Both the position numbers and the translations under genes were made by a program. The notes beneath the pieces were generated by a model. That model ran no database searches and was not told where the DNA came from. It saw nothing but the letters and a program-made list of their open reading frames with translations. Positions 1 through 6,156 of a DNA stretch of 6,536 bases are shown in pieces. The DNA is from Calditrichaceae bacterium (lineage in GTDB: Bacteria; Calditrichota; Calditrichia; Calditrichales; Calditrichaceae), in the NCBI GenBank assembly GCA_030622395.1, contig JAUXGF010000165.1, forward strand, positions 1 through 6,536. Reading direction: 5' to 3'. The number at the start of each line of letters is the position of its first letter. Within the stretch, counting starts at the first letter, position 1.

Positions 1-68
1 AAGAAGAATCAAAGCAATCAGAAAAAAATATTTTTAATATACTGGAACAGAAGTGGTTTGCAGTTTAA
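1..68 (+). CDS. Possible C-terminal end of a convergent gene (partial)
   Basis: Reading plus-strand frame 3 from the left edge gives 21 codons ending KNIFNILEQKWFAV and a TAA at 66-68. The residue mix (Glu, Lys, Gln, Ser with a Trp/Phe end) looks like a real soluble C-terminus. It is too short to identify, and another plus-strand frame is also open here to a stop at 157-159 but gives a less protein-like sequence. If real, the gene converges on the giant surface-protein gene with a 78-nt gap holding the inverted repeats. Confidence 0.3.
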   Translation, partial: EESKQSEKNIFNILEQKWFAV

Positions 69-86
69 TCACTTCGTATTGACAGT

Positions 87-136
87 TATACCGATACTCC
101 TATTCTTAAACCAATTGCAGATCGGTATATCTACCG
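87..136. repeat. Nested inverted repeats downstream of the giant gene
   Basis: TATACCGAT (87-95) and ATCGGTATA (121-129) form a perfect 9-bp inverted repeat with a 25-nt loop. The right arm also contains CGGTA (123-127), which pairs instead with TACCG (132-136) around a 4-nt loop. The two hairpins exclude each other. GGGA and TCCC at 137-140 and 143-146 add a small third stem right after the stop codon. No T-run follows on either strand, so this is not a classical intrinsic terminator; it may still stop or protect transcripts. Confidence 0.35.
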
Positions 137-146
137 GGATATTCCC

Positions 147-3100
147 TTATTTCACATAAAGCATCTTCTTTACAGCTCTAAATTTCTTGCTTTCCATAGT
201 ATATATATACATTCCGGAAGCTGCTTTTTTCATACAATCATTTCTGCCGTCCCAGGTTATTTTGTGATAGCCGGTAGGGAATTTATTATCAGCCAGCGTT
301 CTGATTTTTTGCCCTAATATATTATAAATCGTAATCTTTACACGAGAGTCTTGAGGCAGGGCAAAACGGATAGTAGTGCCGCCGTTAAACGGATTAGGAT
401 AATTCTGAGACAACTCGAATTTTTCAGGACGAAGCGACGTTACTTCAACAGTTCCTTCCACAACTTGCACTCCGTTATATGAAACTGAAATTAGCGAGTA
501 AACATATTTTGTGTCTACTTCAATATTATTATCTACAAAATTATACTGTGTAGCGGCGCTCTTGCTGCCTTGACCGTCAATCCGGGCAATTTCTTCAGAT
601 TCATCATCCTTAGATTCTAAGGTTCTCTTTATAATCCAATAAGCGTTTTCAGTTTCACTTGCCGTTTCCCATGAAATTTCTATTCCTTTTTCTGTCGGCA
701 GAGCGGTGAAAGAAGCTAATTCTACAGGCAGTGATTGTTCATCCTGGCTGTTTGATGGAAACCAGCTATTCGCCAGGTTAGAAGCTATTCCATTAAAATC
801 TACATAATTTTCAGTTGAAGAACTTCCGTCGTCATACGGACCAAAATTAGCGCCGCCTATATTTACCCATATTTTTGTATCAGCGTCATCCTGCAATGAA
901 GGAATCTCATTACTGCTGTTCCTTGTTCCGTCTGAGTAATACATTCTTATATTAGTATTATATCCGGATGCGTCGCTTGGGGTAGTGGAAATTGTATAAT
1001 AACGGGCGTAAGCGTCGATATAGTTGTTAAAGCGTTGGTCAACTAATTGAACTGTTATTGCTGTTGCAGTTCCTGCGTTATTAACCGTCAAAACAAGATC
1101 GTTTCCGAATGTGTATGAATTTCCACTGCTGACGTTCTGCGTTTCAGTAAATGTCCAGCGAACATTACCGACAGGATCGCTTCCATTGTCATATTCGTAA
1201 CGAGTTGCCGCTAAACCGCCTTTGTAATTGTTGAATGCCGCGCTACCGCTGCCGTCATAGTAAATATTATATTCAGGGTTCGTTGAGCCCGAATTAAACT
1301 GAACGCCGGCAATTGTTCCCAAATTTTGATTATTGGATATTCGCAAATATGAAGTTCCTGATCCATTTTCAAATATGCAGTTTTGCAGTTTGTTGCCAGT
1401 CTCAATCGTCGCGCCTGATTTAATCCAGACGCCAGATCCGTTTGTATAAGAGAATTTTGCATAAGCGGCATTCAGTGTTGAGCCGTTGTTGAAAATTACA
1501 GGATAGTAGCCGGAGCTTCCGTAACGCGTTACTTCGGCTAAATGAGCGCTTTCTGTGCCGATTGCTTTTAAAGTTCCGCCGCCTTCTATGGTTATTCCCT
1601 GAGAACCGCCTTGCATCTTTACAATGGCGTCTTCATTGATGTCAAGCGTTCCTTCCACCGTTATTTTATCACCGGTTGCGCTTCCCTGCAAATAGATATT
1701 ATTATCAACGTCTATGTTATTATTACTTAAGTAGAGCGTTCCGCCTGTTTTATTTATCTTTAAATTATAAAACCTTTTACCGGCAATATCCCCGCCGCTG
1801 TTTAAATATTGATCGCTTGTGCCGACCAGAATTACAACGCCGCGTGAGTTGTGAGTAAATGTTCCGCTGTTAGACCAGTTTCCCGCCGCTTCAAGCGTAT
1901 CGCGTATATTGCCTACAGACCCCTGATTTGCAAACCTAAAAGTTCCTTCAATATTAACGTCGCCGGATACAAATAATTTACCAGTATTACTTGCATCGCC
2001 AATTGTTAAAGACGCTCCGCTTTCAATGGTTAAATGATAGCAGCTATCAGTTGTTGCGGTTACTACCGGTTGATTGGAAGGTCCCGATGGAATTGTAACA
2101 CGGTTATTTGCCGTTGGAACTTGCGCCGGCGTCCAGTTATTGGCATTTGACCATACTACTGATTCAGAGCCGTCCCATGTTCTTAAGTCTGTGGTATAAC
2201 TCCAAACAATATTATCCGCCGGACCTAAATCGTAATCATGATCATCTCCTTCAAAAGCGCCCTTGGCGTCGCTAAACGTTAATACTCCCGTTTGTCCTTG
2301 TTTATAAACATTATATGCCCCGCCGCCCGGATCTGATGGAAAGTTTACGCTTGCAATATTATGAGTTTCATTGTTTCCGATTCTTAACAATCTTCCGCCG
2401 CTTGCGCCTTTTGTAAAAGTACCGTTAGAAAAATTGTTCACAGCGTCTATGGAAGCGCCGCTTTGTACGTAAATGCCGTCTGTATCCATTGATTCAAACA
2501 GGTAATTTTGAGCCGCAATAGTTCCGCCGTTAAGTATATCGCAGGAATATGAGCCGCTGCCCTGATTAGTTAAAGCTGCAGGATTGCCCAAGCTGCCGGT
2601 TAATTTTAAATATCCCCCATTATTAACGACGAGCTCAGTATTATTATACATTCTAATTTCAGAACCGGCGGATAAAACTAATGAATCAGTCACAGCCAGC
2701 GAATCGGAAGAGCTGTTCCCAAAATATAAATCATTTCCGTCTAAAAGCAGTTGCCCGTTATTGATTAATAGATTGCCATCCACATCCATATTGTCAGAGA
2801 GGGTAAATTTGCAGTTATTTGCATTTATAGTAAAATTATTGAAATACTCGCTGTTAGAAGTAATGGTTTCCTGATTGCCGGATCCTGCGCCGTTAAAAGT
2901 AACCGTTCCCAAGTGGGATTGAAATTCTCCGAATGTTTCAATATTCCAGCTTCCCCCGACAGTTATGGAATAATTACTTGAGGTAACATCCAAATCACCC
3001 TGAGAAACTGTAAGATTATTTAAAACGGTTAAATCATCTTCTAAATCCAAATCATAATCTTCATTATAAAGACCTATAACAAGATTGTATAAACTGCTTG

Positions 3101-4202
3101 AATTTGTTTCAAGATAAGCGGTTCCCCAACTCGCGTGTTCCTCGAATTCAAGGGTTGAGGTATTGCAGGTAAACGTACCCTCGTTTCGAAAATCCCTGCC
3201 GATTTTGAGAGTATTGGAACCGTTTACAACTAAAGTAACGCCGCTTTCAATTTTTAATCTGCGGTTAATATCGATGTTTGATGTAATTGTTTTTGTCCCG
3301 CTGCCGGCTAATTGAACATTATTAAAATCATTGGTTCCCGTTCCGCTAATGTTTTGAGAAGTTCCTAAGAATTTGACCGAATCGTCTCTTGCTGCGTTAT
3401 AACTCCCGTTATTTGTCCAGTCTCCGTATATCTCGATATCCGGATACCCCACGTCTGTAATATATCCACTGCGCAATTGTCCGTTTTGAATAGTGAGATC
3501 GTTATTAACCCTAAGATCGTAATCATCATAATTTAAGTAGGCGCCGCCGCTTTTATTTATAATGATACTATAAAAATCGTGGTTGCCGTCCGTTCCGCCG
3601 CTGTATAAATTAGAATTGCTGCCGCCGTCAAAAGTTACTGTTCCGCTGCGGGCGTTAAATATCCCGCCGTTGTCATTGTCAAAATATCCGCCGACATTAA
3701 GAGAATAATTGTTTGAGGATACGTCTAATGTTACGCCGGAGTTTATAGTTAAGTTATTATTTATATCGACATTGCCGCCTAAAGAATCGGCATTGCTGCC
3801 TTGCAGGATAACATTATAAAAATCATCCGCGCCTGTTCCTGTAATTTCTTGGTAGCCGCCGTTGAAATATACATCCGCCCTTTCATGATTAAAGGTTGTC
3901 CCGCCGTTCCGCGTCCAATTGCCGTCAACATAGATGTCATAATTATAGTTTTGCGGTCCGAATGTCCCGTTCTGTAAAGAAAAATTTCCGTTAAGTACAA
4001 GATCGTTTACAAGATTTGCAGCGCCGCCGGTTTTATTTATGGTAAGATTGTTAAGCTCTCTGCCGCTTGCAGTTCCGCCGGGATTAAATGATTGTATAGC
4101 GTTTCCCGTTAATTGGAATGTAGAGTTATTTGCATTTACCGTTCCGCTGTTATAATAATTCCCCTGCAATGTAACCGTTGTTGGTAGTGTTATCAATATC
4201 AA
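147..4202 (-). CDS. C-terminal fragment: GDW repeats 4-10, long modules, head module 2 and T9SS sorting domain
   Basis: This 1351-residue frame carries most of the giant protein. The nominal start is a TTG without a ribosome binding site and is only the limit of the open frame; repeat-like sequence starts about residue 8 (TTVTLQGNYYNSG). In order: GDW repeats 4-9 (residues 14-504), long beta-helix module A (505-670), head module 2 (676-755), GDW repeat 10 (774-850), long module B (852-1018), RYYTI-type beta-sandwich (1019-1157), FnIII-like domain (1158-1254) opening LPVELASFTA, and the sorting domain (1257-1351). The frame has no internal stop over more than 1300 codons, which argues against long decay. 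Without the signal peptide encoded in the first frame this piece could not reach the periplasm. The product would be surface-exposed; its ligand is unknown. Confidence 0.88.
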   Translation of the reverse strand: MILITLPTTVTLQGNYYNSGTVNANNSTFQLTGNAIQSFNPGGTASGRELNNLTINKTGGAANLVNDLVLNGNFSLQNGTFGPQNYNYDIYVDGNWTRNGGTTFNHERADVYFNGGYQEITGTGADDFYNVILQGSNADSLGGNVDINNNLTINSGVTLDVSSNNYSLNVGGYFDNDNGGIFNARSGTVTFDGGSNSNLYSGGTDGNHDFYSIIINKSGGAYLNYDDYDLRVNNDLTIQNGQLRSGYITDVGYPDIEIYGDWTNNGSYNAARDDSVKFLGTSQNISGTGTNDFNNVQLAGSGTKTITSNIDINRRLKIESGVTLVVNGSNTLKIGRDFRNEGTFTCNTSTLEFEEHASWGTAYLETNSSSLYNLVIGLYNEDYDLDLEDDLTVLNNLTVSQGDLDVTSSNYSITVGGSWNIETFGEFQSHLGTVTFNGAGSGNQETITSNSEYFNNFTINANNCKFTLSDNMDVDGNLLINNGQLLLDGNDLYFGNSSSDSLAVTDSLVLSAGSEIRMYNNTELVVNNGGYLKLTGSLGNPAALTNQGSGSYSCDILNGGTIAAQNYLFESMDTDGIYVQSGASIDAVNNFSNGTFTKGASGGRLLRIGNNETHNIASVNFPSDPGGGAYNVYKQGQTGVLTFSDAKGAFEGDDHDYDLGPADNIVWSYTTDLRTWDGSESVVWSNANNWTPAQVPTANNRVTIPSGPSNQPVVTATTDSCYHLTIESGASLTIGDASNTGKLFVSGDVNIEGTFRFANQGSVGNIRDTLEAAGNWSNSGTFTHNSRGVVILVGTSDQYLNSGGDIAGKRFYNLKINKTGGTLYLSNNNIDVDNNIYLQGSATGDKITVEGTLDINEDAIVKMQGGSQGITIEGGGTLKAIGTESAHLAEVTRYGSSGYYPVIFNNGSTLNAAYAKFSYTNGSGVWIKSGATIETGNKLQNCIFENGSGTSYLRISNNQNLGTIAGVQFNSGSTNPEYNIYYDGSGSAAFNNYKGGLAATRYEYDNGSDPVGNVRWTFTETQNVSSGNSYTFGNDLVLTVNNAGTATAITVQLVDQRFNNYIDAYARYYTISTTPSDASGYNTNIRMYYSDGTRNSSNEIPSLQDDADTKIWVNIGGANFGPYDDGSSSTENYVDFNGIASNLANSWFPSNSQDEQSLPVELASFTALPTEKGIEISWETASETENAYWIIKRTLESKDDESEEIARIDGQGSKSAATQYNFVDNNIEVDTKYVYSLISVSYNGVQVVEGTVEVTSLRPEKFELSQNYPNPFNGGTTIRFALPQDSRVKITIYNILGQKIRTLADNKFPTGYHKITWDGRNDCMKKAASGMYIYTMESKKFRAVKKMLYVK
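150..434 (-). other. T9SS type A C-terminal sorting domain (FlgD-like Ig fold)
   Basis: The last 95 residues match the Por/T9SS sorting-domain pattern: a PEKFELSQNYPNPFN opening, a strand with VKITIYNILGQKIRTL, then GYHKITWDGRND, ASGMYIYTM and the terminal KKMLYVK. In the family this domain directs outer-membrane passage and is normally cleaved by the PorU sortase. One oddity is CMKK after WDGRND, where relatives usually have a Gly-containing turn such as NGQP or NGKP; this adds a Cys and two Lys to the loop. Confidence 0.93.
441..731 (-). other. Fibronectin type III-like domain before the sorting domain
   Basis: About 97 residues starting LPVELASFTA, then GIEISWETASETENAYWIIKR, and later KYVYSLISVSYNG. 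This LPVEL..F.A / W.TASE.N pattern is a well-known penultimate domain in T9SS cargo proteins. It probably acts as a spacer or stalk rather than an enzyme; that role is inference. Confidence 0.8.
732..1148 (-). other. RYYTI-type beta-sandwich domain
   Basis: About 139 residues with SSGNSYTFGNDLVLTV, AITVQLVDQ, ARYYTISTTP, NIRMYYSDGTRN and a closing NYVDFNGIASNLANSWF. The RYYTI...YYSD pattern recurs near the C-terminus of other secreted FCB proteins, just before an LPVEL FnIII-like domain, as here. No function is assigned to it; an interaction or spacer role is a guess. Confidence 0.55.
1149..1649 (-). repeat. Long beta-helix module, copy B
   Basis: About 167 residues that align with copy A (2193-2690). 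Shared points in order: GGGTLKAIG against GGYLKLTG, VIFNNGSTLNAAYAKF against DILNGGTIAAQNYLF, GVWIKSGATIETGNKLQN against GIYVQSGASIDAVNNFSN, YLRISNNQNLGTIAGVQF against LLRIGNNETHNIASVNF, EYNIYYDGSG against AYNVYKQGQTG, and NVRWTFT against NIVWSYT. The pattern of alternating hydrophobic and Gly/Asn/Ser residues fits a right-handed parallel beta-helix. It leads directly into the RYYTI-type domain. Confidence 0.75.
1653..1883 (-). repeat. GDW-type repeat 10 (isolated copy)
   Basis: One repeat unit of about 77 residues, GNWSNSGTFTHN, then RGVVILVGTSDQYL, FYNLKINKTGG and DVDNNIYLQG. It has the same order of motifs as the nine units of the main array but stands alone after head module 2. The INKTGG segment is shared almost exactly with repeat 4, which suggests recent exchange or duplication between them. 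Confidence 0.75.
1938..2177 (-). repeat. Head module 2 (WDG...NNW...CYxL type)
   Basis: About 80 residues beginning WDGSESVVWSNANNWTPAQVP, then VTIPSG, a Cys in DSCYHLTIESGASLTIG and VSGDVNIEGTF. It is a clear paralog of head module 1: same W-D-G start, N-W, V-P-T-x-N, single C-Y-x-L and a GASLTIG match. In FCB secreted proteins this kind of module opens a stretch of beta-helix, as it does here. Confidence 0.75.
2193..2690 (-). repeat. Long beta-helix module, copy A
   Basis: About 166 residues from SLVLSAGSEIRMY to NIVWSYTT, lying between GDW repeat 9 and head module 2. It is homologous along its length to copy B (1149-1649), with the same spacing of its GG-x-L-K, I-L/F-N-N/G-G, SGAxI and YNVY/YNIY segments. 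The two copies differ at many positions, so the duplication is not recent. Confidence 0.75.
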
Positions 4203-5517
4203 AAGTAGTGGAAGCCCCGGATATAGTTAGATAGCCGTTTACAGTTAAGCTGCCGCCGTCAAGGGTTTTTACGCCGCCGTTTCCTACATATAAACATCCG
4301 TAAGCGGGACTGCTTTTAACTGTTTGAGCGAAACCGGCGCCGTCGTACCTGGTAATTGAAGATGAAGATAAAGAATATGTTCCGAAACTGCTGGGAAAAT
4401 TATCTCCGCCGCGCACGTATAAAGTTACATTATCTCCTAATATAAAAGATCCGCTGCCGGTTAGAGTATAATTCCGCAGATTTAGATAAGTAACGCCGCT
4501 TTGAATTATTAAATTGTTATTAACAGTAGTATTTATATTTAATACTTTTCCATTGGAGCCGGATAATATTAAATTGTAAAAAGTTGTTGAAGCGTTTCCT
4601 GTAATTTGCTGATAATCACCGTCAAAAGTTACCGTTCTGAAACTGTGTGTAAAAGAGCCGTAATTATACCAATAGCCCCAGAGATTTATATTATATCCAT
4701 CGGCGTCAAATGCCGCCATTTCACCTATGTAAATATATTGATCTACATCGATATGACCGGCGAGGTATTTTGTTGGATTACCGGAACTGGAATATCTTTG
4801 CAAACGCAAACGACCGTATTGAATCGGGTCGCCGTCCCCGTCTGTAGTACGTACAATTTGATTGGCGTCGGATTGGTAATATACTAAGCAGGAAACGCTG
4901 CCGTTGGCTAAATTAACCGTATTAAATCCACTGGGAAAATTATCGTCAGCGCCGTGAGCGCCGTTAGTTCTTGAGGTTCGAATATATAGCGCGGCATTAG
5001 AGTTTATTGAAAAAACGCCGCCATTTCCATTTATAATGCCCGTGCTTGGATTCGTTATAGCATAATCCCGTAACGCTAAATATCTGCTTTGGATGCTAAG
5101 ATTTCCATTTATACTCAGCGTGTCATAAACGCCGACGCCAGAGCCTGTTCCTGAAATTATTAAATCGTTAAAATTCCAGACGCCCGGCGCGCTGCCGCTA
5201 TGATTACTGTGAATAGTCTGCCATTCAGCGCCGTCAAATGTAATCGACCCTGTGCCCAATGCCAATACTCCGTCGTTTTCGAAATCATCCGCAATTGTAT
5301 GATTGTCATCATCCGGATCAAAAACAACGCCATTACTTACACGTAAATCATCATCAATGTCTAAATTACCCGTTGATCTTATTGTGTCTGCATTTTGAAT
5401 AGTCAAATCGAAAAAATTTGTAGCGTCAACGGTATGCACGCCTGAACCGTTCATAATCACTATTGATCCGGAAATTAGGAGTAAAATTACCCGAATTTTT
5501 CCAATCTCCACCGACAT
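4150..5517 (-). CDS. Middle fragment: GDW-type repeats 1-3 and both FP-type repeats
   Basis: This 455-residue frame continues the giant protein. Its first 16 residues (MSVEIGKIRV...) are an out-of-frame reading of the GGDWKNSGNF segment, so the ATG at 5517 is not a natural start, although a chance GGGA lies just upstream. Real repeat sequence begins at G17 (GSIVIMNG). It carries the rest of GDW repeat 1, GDW repeats 2 and 3, and the two FP-type repeats that begin near DDNFPSGF and GDNFPSSF. After T445 the last ten residues are out of frame and the stop follows. The segment is rich in Asp, Asn, Gly, Ser and Thr, as usual for surface beta-helices. It has neither a signal peptide nor a sorting domain, so alone it would not be secreted. 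Confidence 0.75.
   Translation of the reverse strand: MSVEIGKIRVILLLISGSIVIMNGSGVHTVDATNFFDLTIQNADTIRSTGNLDIDDDLRVSNGVVFDPDDDNHTIADDFENDGVLALGTGSITFDGAEWQTIHSNHSGSAPGVWNFNDLIISGTGSGVGVYDTLSINGNLSIQSRYLALRDYAITNPSTGIINGNGGVFSINSNAALYIRTSRTNGAHGADDNFPSGFNTVNLANGSVSCLVYYQSDANQIVRTTDGDGDPIQYGRLRLQRYSSSGNPTKYLAGHIDVDQYIYIGEMAAFDADGYNINLWGYWYNYGSFTHSFRTVTFDGDYQQITGNASTTFYNLILSGSNGKVLNINTTVNNNLIIQSGVTYLNLRNYTLTGSGSFILGDNVTLYVRGGDNFPSSFGTYSLSSSSITRYDGAGFAQTVKSSPAYGCLYVGNGGVKTLDGGSLTVNGYLTISGASTTFDIDNTTNNGYIAGELL
4183..4452 (-). repeat. FP-type repeat, copy 2
   Basis: About 89 residues: GSFILGDNVTLYVRG, GDNFPSSFGTYSLSSSSI, YDGAGFAQTVKS, AYGCLYVGNGGVKTLDGG and LTVNGYLTISG. It is the shorter partner of copy 1. 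The second frameshift lies at its end, in the short AA run after DIDNTT, just before GDW repeat 4. Confidence 0.65.
4681..5019 (-). repeat. FP-type repeat, copy 1
   Basis: A second repeat class, about 113 residues: GVFSINSNAALYIRT, then DDNFPSGFNTVNLANGSV, YYQSDANQIVRT, QYGRLRLQRY, TKYLAGHIDV and YIYIGE. It aligns with copy 2 (4183-4452) but is longer in the middle, with DGDGDPI before YGRL. The F-P-x-x-F / Y-x-x-x-x-x-Q-x-V / Y-G-x-L / K-x-L-x-G order is common in secreted Bacteroidetes proteins. Confidence 0.65.
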
Positions 5518-6049
5518 AAATTGTCCCGGAAAGACTCATATTGCCGCCGCTTTGGATTTCAATGTCATTACCGGCGTTTAATGTGCGTGAACCGATAGTA
5601 AGACTTGCGCCGTTTTGTAATATCAGCTTATAACAATATCCGGTTGTATCAATAAGTTGAATGGAATTGCCGTTAGCCAACATTACCGTATCGTTGGAAG
5701 TGGGAACAACATCTCCAACCCAATTAGCCGCATCTTTCCAACTGTAGCCGTCTCCGCCGCCGTCCCAACTGGAAAGCGCCATTGCTCCATTTGTATTATT
5801 TGTCGAAGACGGAATTATCTTATCGTTACCGCTTTCAGGCATGGGGGCGTCTTTACCTTGGTTAGATAGAATGTTATCCTGCTTTAACAGTTCCAGCGCT
5901 TTTGCCAGCTTTAAACTATCGCCTTCTGTTTTGTCAAAAAGGTCTATCTCGTCTGAAGGGAAAACAGAGTTAACAAATAAGCAGCTAAATATTAATAGAA
6001 AAAAGGAAAACTTTTTTAAGTCTGTTTTTAATTTTCTTTTTGGTAACAT
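5426..6049 (-). CDS. N-terminal fragment: signal peptide, linker and head module 1
   Basis: This 207-residue frame is the true start of the giant protein. Its ATG has a GGAG ribosome binding site 8 nt upstream. Residues 1-13 are basic (MLPKRKLK...), residues 14-26 are hydrophobic (FSFFLLIFSCLFV), and a signal peptidase I site is likely after VNS at residue 28. A Cys at 23 does not sit in a good lipobox and is followed by more hydrophobic residues, so a lipoprotein is unlikely. Residues 33-93 are a polar linker with one short predicted helix (SLKLAKALELLKQ), then a Ser/Thr/Asn-rich stretch. Residues 95-175 form head module 1, beginning WDGGGDG with W-x-D-A-A-N-W following. The first GDW repeat starts at residue 181. 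Homology to the repeat pattern is lost after F193, where the last 14 residues are out of frame before the stop. Confidence 0.85.
   Translation of the reverse strand: MLPKRKLKTDLKKFSFFLLIFSCLFVNSVFPSDEIDLFDKTEGDSLKLAKALELLKQDNILSNQGKDAPMPESGNDKIIPSSTNNTNGAMALSSWDGGGDGYSWKDAANWVGDVVPTSNDTVMLANGNSIQLIDTTGYCYKLILQNGASLTIGSRTLNAGNDIEIQSGGNMSLSGTIYVGGDWKNSGNFTPNFRINSDYERFRRAYR
5525..5767 (-). repeat. Head module 1 (WDG...ANW...CYxL type)
   Basis: About 81 residues beginning WDGGGDGYSWKDAANW, then VGDVVPTSNDTVMLANG, GYCYKLILQNGASLTIG and LNAGNDIEIQSGGNMSL. It is the paralog of head module 2, including the single Cys in C-Y-x-L and the GASLTIG match. It opens the first and longer repeat series of the mature protein. 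Confidence 0.75.
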
Positions 6050-6057
6050 TTTTAATT

Positions 6058-6061
6058 CTCC
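6058..6061 (-). promoter_or_regulatory. Ribosome binding site of the giant surface-protein gene
   Basis: GGAG within TTGGAGAA on the minus strand, 8 nt before the ATG at 6049. It fixes the start, since the signal peptide follows directly from this ATG. Confidence 0.75.
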
Positions 6062-6119
6062 AAGTCTATTTTTAATTTGAAATATTAGTCTTTGCCAATT
6101 TTGTTAATTAAAACTTTTG

Positions 6120-6125
6120 CTTATA
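6120..6125 (-). promoter_or_regulatory. Possible -10 element for the giant gene
   Basis: TATAAG, preceded by TG (TGTATAAG), lies about 70 nt before the ATG in the AT-rich gap between the small gene and the giant gene. No good -35 element sits 17 nt upstream. This is only a candidate; the giant gene could equally be read from the promoter of the small gene. Confidence 0.2.
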
Positions 6126-6156
6126 CATTTTAGATTTAAGCGAAACCTTATCAATA

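Larger units (their letters stand above)
2691..5509 (-). repeat. Main GDW-type repeat array, nine units with interleaved FP-type units
   Basis: Each unit runs G-[DN]-[WYF]-x-N-x-G-x-F, then V-x-F-x-G-x-x-Q-x-I-x-G, then F-x-N-L-x-I-x-x-S/T-G, then D-I-x-N-x-L-x-I-x-S-G-V-x-L. Units begin at minus-strand positions 5509, 5289, 4677, 4163, 3923, 3689, 3425, 3197 and 2954. In the uninterrupted part the spacing is 76 to 88 residues. Units 3 and 4 are set apart by the FP-type units. The pattern fits coils of a parallel beta-helix and resembles low-complexity T9SS adhesin repeats. Both frameshifts lie in this array. Confidence 0.8.
147..6049 (-). pseudogene. Giant T9SS-secreted beta-helix repeat surface protein, split by two frameshifts
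   Basis: Taken as one gene, this encodes a cell-surface or released adhesin-like protein of about 1966 residues once one extra base is skipped near 5470 and another near 4182. The three pieces lie in consecutive minus-strand frames, overlap, and continue the same repeat pattern across each junction. The joined product has a Sec signal peptide, two W-D-G head modules, ten GDW-type repeats, two FP-type repeats, two copies of a long beta-helix module, an RYYTI-type domain, an FnIII-like domain and a C-terminal sorting domain. From family knowledge, such proteins cross the inner membrane by Sec and the outer membrane by T9SS, where the sorting domain is recognised and usually removed. No catalytic motif is visible, so adhesion or a structural role is inference. 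Apart from the two indels the reading frame is intact, which fits sequencing error or very recent mutation better than long-term decay. Confidence 0.85.

Noticed and set aside
22..39. A/T run near the left edge as an intrinsic terminator for the giant gene
   Set aside because: The T-rich run on the minus strand has no GC-rich hairpin directly before it; the nearest 6-bp inverted repeat (GAAGTG at 50-55 and CACTTC at 70-75) is separated from it by about 15 nt.
1..159. Plus-strand frame 1, open from the left edge to a TAA at 157-159
   Set aside because: It would give a 52-residue tail, but the composition is odd for a C-terminus and it overlaps the giant gene's end. The frame ending at 68 looks more like protein. 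Neither can be settled from this window.
1676..2874. Open plus-strand frames at 1676-1858 and 2584-2874 opposite the giant gene
   Set aside because: They lie fully antisense to well-supported repeat sequence, have no clear ribosome binding site, and are explained by the codon bias of the Gly/Asn/Ser-rich minus-strand gene.
1211..4000. Minus-strand frames at 1211-1471 and 3779-4000
   Set aside because: They are out-of-frame readings inside the intact long frame of the giant protein, which shows clear repeat motifs over the same bases.
2691..5509. CRISPR array or tandem DNA satellite
   Set aside because: The periodicity is at protein level with diverged bases and variable spacing of 76 to 88 residues; there are no identical short direct repeats with unique spacers.
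5981..5983. Lipoprotein signal at Cys 23 of the N-terminal fragment
   Set aside because: The bases before it give I-F-S-C, with Phe at -2, and hydrophobic residues continue after the Cys. A normal signal peptidase I site after VNS fits better.
4606..6080. Plus-strand frames at 4606-4887, 5657-5869 and 5841-6080
   Set aside because: They mirror the middle and N-terminal parts of the giant gene, including its signal peptide region, and give no recognisable protein.
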